From the NCBI GenBank assembly GCA_005877185.1, contig VBPQ01000030.1:1-12805 (forward strand): 12,805 nt of DNA, given 5' to 3'. The notes under the pieces were generated by a model that did no database searches, had not been told where the DNA came from, and worked only from the letters and a program-made list of their open reading frames with translations. Origin of the DNA: Nitrososphaerota archaeon (GTDB taxonomy: Archaea; Thermoproteota; Nitrososphaeria; Nitrososphaerales; Gagatemarchaeaceae). Shown in pieces: positions 5,004 through 10,879 of this stretch. Numbering within the stretch: the first letter of the stretch is position 1; the number at the start of each line of letters is the position of its first letter. A program made the translations under genes and the position numbers.

Positions 5004-5794
5004 AGAATCCTCCGCTTGTCCACCTCCTCCACTTCCATGAGCCTCACCAGGTTCAGGGCGTCCGAGATCTTCGTGACGGGGTAGTCGGTCCCGAAGATGA
5101 TCTTCTCGGCTCCGCCGGCGAAGTAGACGGCTTCGCTGATCTTCTTGGCGAGCCACTCTGCAAACCTTCGTGAGTAGGCTCCCCCTCCCGTAGTTAGCCC
5201 AGAGATGTCCGCGTAGACGTTCGGGTGCTTGTAGATCAGCTCGGCCACATCCTCAAACCACGGATTGCCGAAGTGGCAGAGAACGATGGTAAGGTCCTCC
5301 CGCTTGTTCGCAAGTCGGTCCAGGGTCAGCGGGTGCGAGCGCGTCAGGTCGCCATCGCTCATTGCTGTGTCACCCGTATGGAAGAGAACTGGAAGCCCCT
5401 TTGCTTCGGCGAAGTCGTAGGCCTCCTCGAACACGGGGCTCTCTGCCGAGGCGTTCACGTATCCCAGCCTGACCTTGAAGGCCTTCACCTCTCTGCCGTT
5501 CTCCTCCGCGAGTTCCACCGCCGCCGCCACCTCTTTCCTGCTTGGTTCGAGGGTGACCACAGGCGAAAGCCGTCCCCTGCTCCTGCGGGAGAGTTCGATG
5601 ATCTCTTCATTGGGGAGGGGGGTCCCATCATCCATGGGCGGGCTGAGCAGCAGGCCGTGCTCGACATGATGCTTCCGCATCGTGCCGAGGAGTTCGTCCA
5701 GGGTGTATCTCAGGCCGTTCTCCTTTGCGTACCCTCGCAGGGCATCATTGTGGCTTTCGGAGAGGTGGACGTGGGCATCGATTATTTTCTGCAC
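4970..5794 (-). CDS. Amidohydrolase-2 family metal-dependent hydrolase
   Basis: This is a TIM-barrel enzyme of the amidohydrolase-related family (PF04909-like, which includes hydrolases and ACMSD-like decarboxylases). The N-terminus has the metal-binding HxH in IIDAHVHLSES (His8, His10). Further conserved positions are the histidine in LPVLFHTGD, the histidine in IVLCHFGNPWFED, and the aspartate in IFGTDYPV near the C-terminus. The length (274 aa) fits the family. It is a cytoplasmic enzyme with no signal peptide; the substrate is unknown. The start is GTG 5794, 23 nt after a TATA-like element, so probably leaderless. It is the first gene of a two-gene operon with the GNAT acetyltransferase, which suggests that both act on related small molecules (inference). 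Confidence 0.92.
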   Translation of the reverse strand: MQKIIDAHVHLSESHNDALRGYAKENGLRYTLDELLGTMRKHHVEHGLLLSPPMDDGTPLPNEEIIELSRRSRGRLSPVVTLEPSRKEVAAAVELAEENGREVKAFKVRLGYVNASAESPVFEEAYDFAEAKGLPVLFHTGDTAMSDGDLTRSHPLTLDRLANKREDLTIVLCHFGNPWFEDVAELIYKHPNVYADISGLTTGGGAYSRRFAEWLAKKISEAVYFAGGAEKIIFGTDYPVTKISDALNLVRLMEVEEVDKRRILWGNAKRVFGF

Positions 5795-5816
5795 ACTTCT
5801 AGTTCATCTGGTTTCT

Positions 5817-5824
5817 GAATAAAT
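5817..5824 (-). promoter_or_regulatory. TATA box of the amidohydrolase-GNAT operon
   Basis: ATTTATTC on the minus strand, 23 nt before the GTG start at 5794. An imperfect inverted repeat abuts it upstream (5824-5847). Confidence 0.5.
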
Positions 5825-5847
5825 CTGCTGGTATTGATACCGGCAGA
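5824..5847. repeat. Imperfect inverted repeat (11-2-11) upstream of the amidohydrolase promoter
   Basis: The arms TCTGCTGGTAT and ATACCGGCAGA flank TG and pair at 10 of 11 positions. The repeat touches the TATA box of the amidohydrolase operon, so it could be a regulator-binding site. As RNA from the minus strand it could fold with a small loop followed by an A/U-rich run, so it could instead end transcription of the upstream membrane-protein operon. Confidence 0.5.
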
Positions 5848-5922
5848 TGATGCAGAGTCTAACCCTTGAGCGTGGTTCTGTCCGCAGGTTGGAGCGAAGG
5901 CAGTTCTGGTTTGCCTAGTCCT

Positions 5923-5937
5923 CTTCCCCGGGGGAAG
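5923..5937. repeat. Perfect inverted repeat CTTCCCC-G-GGGGAAG
   Basis: Seven-base perfect arms around one G. It lies in the 233-bp gap between the PKD-domain gene and the amidohydrolase promoter. The loop would be tight in RNA, so it may act at the DNA level or simply be GC-rich sequence. Confidence 0.45.
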
Positions 5938-5952
5938 GCACCCCTTGAACCA

Positions 5953-5995
5953 TCCGAAGACTTGCCGGTTCCGTCAGTGCGGTGACGGTTTCGGA
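5953..5995 (-). terminator. Nested stem-loop just downstream of the PKD-domain gene
   Basis: The outer arms TCCGAA (5953-5958) and TTCGGA (5990-5995) enclose an inner stem CCGTCA (5971-5976) and TGACGG (5983-5988) with a 6-nt loop. It starts about 33 nt past the stop at 6028 in the direction of transcription. It may be a 3'-end or processing structure for the membrane-protein operon. There is no long T-run, so termination as such is unproven. Confidence 0.35.
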
Positions 5996-6027
5996 CGAGG
6001 ACGAGAACGCTCCCGCCGACCCAGCCG

Positions 6028-7134
6028 TCAGAAGGGCAGGCCGGGAATCCCCGTGGTTGATCCGAACTTGACGAAGAGCCCGGGACCATGGAACACTCCC
6101 CCCGTCTGGAGGTTCCGGAAGACGGGCTCCACACCGTAGCCCGCTACGTCCCCACCCGTGGAGAATCGGAACGTCTGCCGCGGAACCCACCAGGCAGAGT
6201 TGTTGCTGCCGGCTGGTGATGAGCCAACGAAGATCGCATGAGGTGCCGTGCTGTTGGGTCCGTAGACGAAACGATTGACGTCGTATTGTAGAAGCGTGAA
6301 TTGATTCGGGTCGTAGTCTGGCGTACCCCAAGAGAGCGTCACACCGTCCGAAGTCCACGCCGCGTTGAGAAACGGCATGAGCGATAGCGAGACAGGCTGG
6401 ACGCTAGCCCCGGGGCCGGTTATGGGTGTCCCGACGGGGGGAGGTGGTGGAGGGCCGATCACCCTCCCGGTGTCCACAGAATATCCGATTCCGCCCTGAA
6501 TCGGCGGGGGGATGTCTTCGCCCATCGCTGGCATGTCCTCGCCCTGCCTCCCAGGCGGGGCGGCAACCTCAGCCCTGTACTGACTTTGGGTTGTCTTGCG
6601 ACGGCCCAGGCGGCCTACGCGCCATTCGGGGGGCCGACCGACCGCTCCCTGGGTCCTCTTTAGGCCACTCATTGGCCCCACCGCGAGTGCCATGGTAATC
6701 AGCCCGAACACAACCCCTGCGGCAGCAGGCGCGAAGGTTTCTCTCGAGAGGAGATCGTCGAGACTGAATGAGGCTCCTGTCACCTCGACGGTGAGTGTGT
6801 AACCAACCTCGCTCCGGCCGCATTGTTCCGAGGCGGCGACGTAGTAGGAGCCTGCGTCGGAGTAAGCATGAGCGAAGTGAAAGACGCCGGTAGTCGAACT
6901 TCCTGTATCCGTCGTTCCGTCGTCCCAGTCTATCGTCACACTTGAGCAGTCAGTCGGGTTCTCGACGGCACGAACGTAGACCTGCGCCCCGGCTGGGAAG
7001 GAGCCGTCTGGGTTTGCGTTGGGGTTGCTGTTGTCGAATGTAACATCCACCGCGGCTTGCGTGGACCTGCTGGCCGCGAGCGACAGCAGGAGCAGGGCAA
7101 AGAGAAATAGAACGACTCGCGGGCCGAGGGCCAC
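6028..7134 (-). CDS. PKD-domain surface/membrane protein with proline-rich linker
   Basis: The 368-aa product starts with a signal peptide or signal anchor (VVLFLFALLLLSLAASRSTQ, then A-AVDV). A PKD-like beta-sandwich follows (residues ~29-120; VTIDWDDGTTDTG and AYSDAGSYYV are the recognisable strands). Next come a membrane helix (~134-157, FAPAAAGVVFGLITMALAVG), a basic stretch (GLKRTQ...RLGRRK), a proline-rich linker with six consecutive prolines (~228-233), and a C-terminal beta-rich, possibly fibronectin-III-like domain (TSDGVTLSWGTPDYDPNQF). PKD domains usually mediate binding outside the cell. I chose GTG 7134 because it follows the upstream stop by one base and places the signal peptide at the N-terminus; TTG 7194 would add 20 polar residues. 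It forms an operon with the unknown membrane gene upstream. The function is unknown. Confidence 0.82.
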   Translation of the reverse strand: MALGPRVVLFLFALLLLSLAASRSTQAAVDVTFDNSNPNANPDGSFPAGAQVYVRAVENPTDCSSVTIDWDDGTTDTGSSTTGVFHFAHAYSDAGSYYVAASEQCGRSEVGYTLTVEVTGASFSLDDLLSRETFAPAAAGVVFGLITMALAVGPMSGLKRTQGAVGRPPEWRVGRLGRRKTTQSQYRAEVAAPPGRQGEDMPAMGEDIPPPIQGGIGYSVDTGRVIGPPPPPPVGTPITGPGASVQPVSLSLMPFLNAAWTSDGVTLSWGTPDYDPNQFTLLQYDVNRFVYGPNSTAPHAIFVGSSPAGSNNSAWWVPRQTFRFSTGGDVAGYGVEPVFRNLQTGGVFHGPGLFVKFGSTTGIPGLPF

Positions 7135-7135
7135 T

Positions 7136-7723
7136 CTACCGTCCTCCCCACGAGCATAAGAGCGGCCTGGGGATCTGGGCACCGTTCGCTCCAAGAATCA
7201 AGAGCCTCTTCGGACTGGCCGACCGCCCAGCGGGTTCCGCATATGTGATATTGACCGGTGTGTTCTCCATCCCGAAGAGCCCCTTCAGCTTCCGCGCGCT
7301 CCCGAAACCGCTGGGTGACAGAGGGAGCCCGCCCATGATGAATGTCGCGAGGGTTCCTCCCTGCGGACGTTGCGCGACGGCTGTGGCTTCGAGAACGGTC
7401 CCGCCCTTTATGACGTCCACGGCCAGGGACCGGACGCTTCTCGAACCGGCGCCCAGGACGAGCCCAAGGAGACTGAGTATGATGACCTCGGCGTAGACGA
7501 CCTCCACAACGCCTCCAGCAGAGAACATTATGGCCAGCGATGAGCCGGCATTGATGAATCCTACGAGTAACGCGAGTTTTCTCTGCATCGTCCCCATCAG
7601 CCTTACTCTCGCAATCTCCTCCACTGACAGAGGTCTTCCTCCTGATTCCACTTCGGCCGGGGACTGAACGTTGGCAACTCCAGGAGTGGCTCCAGATGAG
7701 CCTCGACCTGTCGTCTCTCTCAA
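7136..7723 (-). CDS. Two-helix membrane protein of unknown function
   Basis: I do not recognise this family. After a polar, Gly/Ser-rich N-terminus and an acidic/basic patch (SVEEIARVRLMGTMQRK), two adjacent hydrophobic segments follow (LALLVGFINAGSSLAIMFSA and EVVYAEVIILSLLGLVLGAG). A soluble C-terminal half of about 100 residues comes next, starting SRSVRSLAVDVIKGGTVLEA. Both ends are probably on the same, cytoplasmic, side. The start is uncertain: TTG 7723 lies about 29 nt after a TATA-like box, TTG 7744 would be only 8 nt after it, and ATG 7597 would start just before the first helix. The stop (TAG 7136-7138) is followed after one base by the GTG of the PKD-domain gene, so the two proteins are probably made together and may form a surface complex. 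Confidence 0.7.
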   Translation of the reverse strand: MRETTGRGSSGATPGVANVQSPAEVESGGRPLSVEEIARVRLMGTMQRKLALLVGFINAGSSLAIMFSAGGVVEVVYAEVIILSLLGLVLGAGSRSVRSLAVDVIKGGTVLEATAVAQRPQGGTLATFIMGGLPLSPSGFGSARKLKGLFGMENTPVNITYAEPAGRSASPKRLLILGANGAQIPRPLLCSWGGR

Positions 7724-7751
7724 AGTCGAGCAACAAAGTGCCAAGAAGGGG

Positions 7752-7761
7752 ATAAGTTTTA
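7752..7761 (-). promoter_or_regulatory. TATA-like box of the membrane-protein operon
   Basis: TAAAACTTAT on the minus strand, 29 nt before the TTG at 7723. It is the best candidate promoter for the two-gene operon at 6028-7723. Confidence 0.4.
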
Positions 7762-8125
7762 TGAATCATCAGTCTATCTTTCGATCTCACGTTAGTCGGC
7801 TGATGAACGGCTTCGCTAACTAACGATTCTCACATCGAGCATGTCGTTTATTTCGTGCTAGCCAGAATCAAAGAAATCGTACCGCTCGATCTTCAGGGTG
7901 CCTCCAACGAAAGTTAGAAGCCTTAGGCCCTGACGGCCCGGGTCTTAGGGTCAAGTCCCTTTCAAGATCGAACACAAGTCCTCAGGCCGCGCATGAACGC
8001 CCCTCTCCCAGAACTCATTTGTATTCAAGAGATGAGACGACCCGCAGCTTGAATCCGAAAAGGTGCCGGGCGTGCCCCATTTTCAGTTCGACTCCACGGG
8101 GGTCCGTTTCAGACTGCACGATTCC
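7762..8125. other. Intergenic stretch without a gene
   Basis: About 360 bases between divergent genes with no coding frame, tRNA or clear ncRNA that I can support. Around 7928-7951 there is a possible small hairpin (CCCTGAC pairing with GTC-TT-AGGG around GGCCCGG). A TGATGA at 7800-7805 resembles box C of C/D RNAs, but I see no matching box D within a normal distance. Confidence 0.45.
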
Positions 8126-8133
8126 TTTTTATG
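8126..8133 (+). promoter_or_regulatory. TATA-like box of the luciferase-like oxidoreductase gene
   Basis: TTTTTATG, 31 nt before a GTG at 8164 and well upstream of the first in-frame start at 8255. It suggests that transcription starts near 8155-8160, so the real coding start should lie near 8160-8190. Confidence 0.45.
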
Positions 8134-8254
8134 GGCTGGACGACGGAAGAAAACGGTAGTCTGGTGACCCTGTTTCACGCCAGCTAAGGAAATCGCTATC
8201 GCACTCCGGTCGACCACTGTCCGGCCGAAGACGACTGTCAAGCTCGCGAAGACG

Positions 8255-9091
8255 TTGGAAGACGTTCAGTTGCTTTCACACATGTTCATCCCTGAAAGCA
8301 GTCGAGGCGGCTTCCAATCCCTTGACATCAGCTCCGCCTGTCTTGCAGTATCGAAAAGGCTTCGCATAGGAAGCGGGGTAATCCGTATTCTTGAATATGA
8401 CCCGGACGTTCTCGCAATGCGCCTCCTAACCCTCCAGGAGATCTCCGACAACCGCTTCGTCCTTGGAATCGGGACAGGCAGGCCCGGGAGCGACCCTAAA
8501 CAGGTTATTCAGTCCATGTTAGACCGTCTCCGCGCAACTAGGAACAGTTTCGGGAAGTTCGCTCGAGGCTCGGACCACCTGAGGATGCCAGAGACCTTCA
8601 TCGCCACGCTGAGGAGGGGAATAGCTAAGGCGGTCGTCGGCCATTCCGATGGCATTCTCCTCAACTTCTGCCCGCCAGAGTATGCCCACGCCTTGATCGA
8701 ATCCATCCGTAAACGTACAGGCAGACTCCCGATAGTTTCGTGCTATCTGAAGCTATTTTATTCGAGAGTGGAAGAGACCGCGAAGAGGATGTTAATCAAG
8801 GAATTTGCAACGTACAACCAGCATCCGAGCTACCACGAGATGTTTGAGGTCGCGGGAGTCGCGGACGAGATAACCAGTGCGAGTTCCGCCTTGGCATCAA
8901 ACAGAGGAATCAATCTTAGCGAAGGGCTGCTGAAGATATCCCTCGCCAACCCCTCGAAAGGGGAGCTGGCCGGCCACGTCAGTAGGTTCAGAGCTGCGGG
9001 AGTCGACCTCCCGTGTCTTTATCCGTACTTCGAGAGCGATGAAGACGAGTCTTTCAAGATGAGAAAGGTAGAGGAGATAATACGACTCTGA
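8255..9091 (+). CDS. Luciferase-like (LLM-class) flavin/F420-dependent oxidoreductase; N-terminus not resolved
   Basis: The protein is a bacterial-luciferase-like TIM-barrel enzyme of the kind that uses FMN or coenzyme F420H2. It shows FIPESSRGGF, ISSACLAVSKRLRIGSGVI (the family pattern preceding the non-prolyl cis-peptide region), LLTLQEISDNRFVLGIGTGR, GHSDGILLNF and FRAAGVDLPCLYPYF. The annotated start TTG 8255 is inside the fold. The same frame is open back to 8168 and encodes KEIAIALRST and TVKLAKTLED, which look like the missing first strand and helix, but no ATG, GTG or TTG occurs there. A GTG at 8164 is in another frame and would join with one indel between 8164 and 8188. So either the start is non-canonical, or the gene has an N-terminal frameshift, or there is a sequencing error. 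The substrate is unknown. Confidence 0.85.
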   Translation: MEDVQLLSHMFIPESSRGGFQSLDISSACLAVSKRLRIGSGVIRILEYDPDVLAMRLLTLQEISDNRFVLGIGTGRPGSDPKQVIQSMLDRLRATRNSFGKFARGSDHLRMPETFIATLRRGIAKAVVGHSDGILLNFCPPEYAHALIESIRKRTGRLPIVSCYLKLFYSRVEETAKRMLIKEFATYNQHPSYHEMFEVAGVADEITSASSALASNRGINLSEGLLKISLANPSKGELAGHVSRFRAAGVDLPCLYPYFESDEDESFKMRKVEEIIRL

Positions 9092-9150
9092 TAAGATTTG
9101 AACCGATACGGCGAAGCTCGCTGGGCCCCGTGCCGACATGAGAGAACAGC

Positions 9151-9159
9151 CAAATAATC
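9151..9159 (+). promoter_or_regulatory. TATA-like box of the PPOX-fold gene
   Basis: CAAATAATC ends 27 nt before the ATG at 9186, the leaderless spacing seen for the other genes in this window. Confidence 0.45.
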
Positions 9160-9185
9160 GCCCTTGACTGGAGAGTAATCGGAAC

Positions 9186-9683
9186 ATGCCCAGCGAGCCG
9201 AAGGCGAGCCACCCGCGCATGCCCGGTTATGGGATCTCATCATCCACGGGTGGAGACGGGTTGCTCCCATGGCAATGGGCTCGCGATAGGCTCACGAAGG
9301 CGCATAGCTATTGGCTGACGTCCACCCGGCCGGATGGAGCGCTCCACTGCATGCCAGTTTGGGGAACCTGGATGGACGACGTCTTCTACTTTAGCACGGA
9401 CCGGCGTTCTCGCAAGTCACGTAACTTGGGGACAAGACCACGGTGCGTTGTCTGCACCGAGCGAGCCGATGAGGCTGTCATAGTCGAAGGAACAGCCCAT
9501 AAAGTTGAGGATGCCGCACTTCTCAGAAAATTTGCTGACTCGTACAACGCGAGGTATCATTGGGGTGACGTGGCGGCCCTCGGAGACCCCGTCTTCGGAG
9601 TGCATCCGCACGTCGCGTTCGGCTGGAGCGAGAAGAGCATGACGAATAATGCCACCCGCTGGAAGCTCGGAACAAATTCATGA
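9186..9683 (+). CDS. Pyridoxamine 5'-phosphate oxidase-fold (PPOX/FDOR) flavin- or F420-binding protein
   Basis: This 165-aa split-barrel protein has the family's typical order: LLPWQWARDRLTKAHSYWL, then STRPDGALHCMPVWGTWMDD, FYFSTDRRSRKSRNLGTRPR, CVVCTERADEAVIVEGTAHK and a C-terminal VAFGWSEKSMTNNATRWKL. The S-T-R-P-D-G...MPVWG and FSTDRRSRKSRNL segments form the cofactor-phosphate-binding part. Members bind FMN or F420 and reduce, oxidise or bind diverse small molecules; true PNPOx activity is unlikely from sequence alone. It lies 94 nt after the LLM oxidoreductase with its own TATA-like box, so it is co-located but probably separately transcribed. It converges with the phosphoesterase gene. 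Confidence 0.9.
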   Translation: MPSEPKASHPRMPGYGISSSTGGDGLLPWQWARDRLTKAHSYWLTSTRPDGALHCMPVWGTWMDDVFYFSTDRRSRKSRNLGTRPRCVVCTERADEAVIVEGTAHKVEDAALLRKFADSYNARYHWGDVAALGDPVFGVHPHVAFGWSEKSMTNNATRWKLGTNS

Positions 9684-9750
9684 CCCTACCATGGGCCTAA
9701 CAGGGGACTCGGCAAATAATTCGTTGAATCATTTCCAACAGCGTTTCGCC

Positions 9751-10701
9751 CTAAGAGAGGTTGATGGTGAAGAGGTCCGACATCGTAGTAGCCCTGGAAT
9801 CATTGCGTCCCAGATTTCCGAGGCTGAATATCGTCTCGACGGTAGCGAGAAGAGAATAGTGCGAATACTGTGCGTTGGAGCTGTATCCAGGCTTGGCGAA
9901 GGGTGAGACTAAGATGCAGAGCACATGGCTGGGCGAATCGGCCCCGGACCCACTCCCTTCGTCGTAGACCACAAACAGCGCGGTGGATGAGAATGCGTCC
10001 GAGTTAATTATTCGTGGGATAACCGTCGAGAGCCAGGAGTCGCCTGTCGAGAGACCGCAGTCATGTCCATCGTGACAGATGTTCGGCGTGATGAAGGCAA
10101 AGTTCTGCAGGCTGGACGACTGGAGGTCGTTCCAGAATTGCGTGAAAGGGACGACATGTGTTTTGCAGTACTGCGACGTGACCCCAGAGCCAGTGTTGTT
10201 CGTCACTGAACTGAAATAGACGAAGGGGTTGTGTCTAGGAGCGTACAAGCCGTCTTGGCTGATGCTCTGGGAACAGTTGACGGGCATCGACTCGGCATAC
10301 TCCTTCCATGAGAGCCCGTGCGAATCCAAGAGATTCGCAATGGTTGAATCTGCAAGGCTGCACTGACTCGGCTGACAGTCGTTCGTGACCCCGAAGGTGT
10401 CACCCGCTACCAAGCCGATGTAGTTCGGAAGCGAAGGGTGAGAAACCGCGTTGTAATTCGCCGCCAGCGCGTAGCGCGAGATGAGGAGGTTTTCGTAGGG
10501 AGCCGAAGAACTACCTACGACCTGGTCGTACGCCTCATTCTCCATAAGGACGATTATCACGTGCCTTATCGGTCTCCCAGCAGTCGAGTGACTAGAGGAG
10601 GTGCTAAGACTGCTGCCACTCGTCATAACGAAGAAGTAGCCTATGACCCCGACAACGATGAGGATGGCTACTGTGGTGGCGACGACCCGGGCGGTTTTCA
10701 A
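9751..10701 (-). CDS. Membrane-anchored phosphoesterase (phospholipase C/acid phosphatase family)
   Basis: The 316-aa product has an N-terminal membrane segment (residues ~8-27, TTVAILIVVGVIGYFFVM) and a Ser-rich spacer, so the catalytic part is outside the cell. The catalytic domain belongs to the PF04185-type phosphoesterases. VIIVLMENEAYDQVVG (Glu54, Asn55) holds the metal and nucleophile region, SHPSLPNYIGLVAGD (His88) follows, then FAFITPNICHDGHDC (~202-215) and ALFVVYDEGSG (Asp/Glu ~247-248). Several cysteines (in NDCQPSQC, VNC, QYC, NIC and HDC) could form disulfides. Known members release phosphate from phosphomonoesters or phospholipids. The start is TTG 10701, 22 nt after a TATA-like box. 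It is divergent from the Amt gene, which points to nutrient scavenging, although co-regulation is not shown. Confidence 0.9.
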   Translation of the reverse strand: MKTARVVATTVAILIVVGVIGYFFVMTSGSSLSTSSSHSTAGRPIRHVIIVLMENEAYDQVVGSSSAPYENLLISRYALAANYNAVSHPSLPNYIGLVAGDTFGVTNDCQPSQCSLADSTIANLLDSHGLSWKEYAESMPVNCSQSISQDGLYAPRHNPFVYFSSVTNNTGSGVTSQYCKTHVVPFTQFWNDLQSSSLQNFAFITPNICHDGHDCGLSTGDSWLSTVIPRIINSDAFSSTALFVVYDEGSGSGADSPSHVLCILVSPFAKPGYSSNAQYSHYSLLATVETIFSLGNLGRNDSRATTMSDLFTINLS

Positions 10702-10722
10702 TTTGCGAACGCGGATGCGAGT

Positions 10723-10732
10723 CTAAGTATAG
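10723..10732 (-). promoter_or_regulatory. TATA-like box of the phosphoesterase gene
   Basis: CTATACTTAG on the minus strand, 22 nt before the TTG start at 10701. It shares the 178-bp divergent intergenic region with the Amt promoter. Confidence 0.45.
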
Positions 10733-10764
10733 AAGTCTTCTAGAGGCGGGACTCTTTCTGGCAG

Positions 10765-10773
10765 CTTAAATAC
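10765..10773 (+). promoter_or_regulatory. TATA box of the ammonium transporter gene
   Basis: CTTAAATAC, the only good box before the Amt gene, lies 107 nt before the ATG at 10880. It predicts a leader of roughly 80 nt, unlike the leaderless layout of the neighbouring genes. GAGG at 10867-10870, 9 nt before the ATG, could be the ribosome binding site. Confidence 0.5.
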
Positions 10774-10879
10774 TTCAGAGAAACCATTCATTTTCGATTG
10801 CTTCAGCCTGATGCAACTAGGGTGAAGAGGCAATTCAATTCGTTGACTACGGGTCCGCTAGCAAACGAGGGCTCAGGAC

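Noticed and set aside
6936..7790. 284-aa minus-strand open frame over the membrane operon.
   Set aside because: Arg/Gly/Ser-rich out-of-frame reading of the two membrane genes; no domain.
7800..7960. TGATGA at 7800-7805 as a possible C/D box RNA.
   Set aside because: No box D (CTGA) at a normal distance and no second C'/D' pair.
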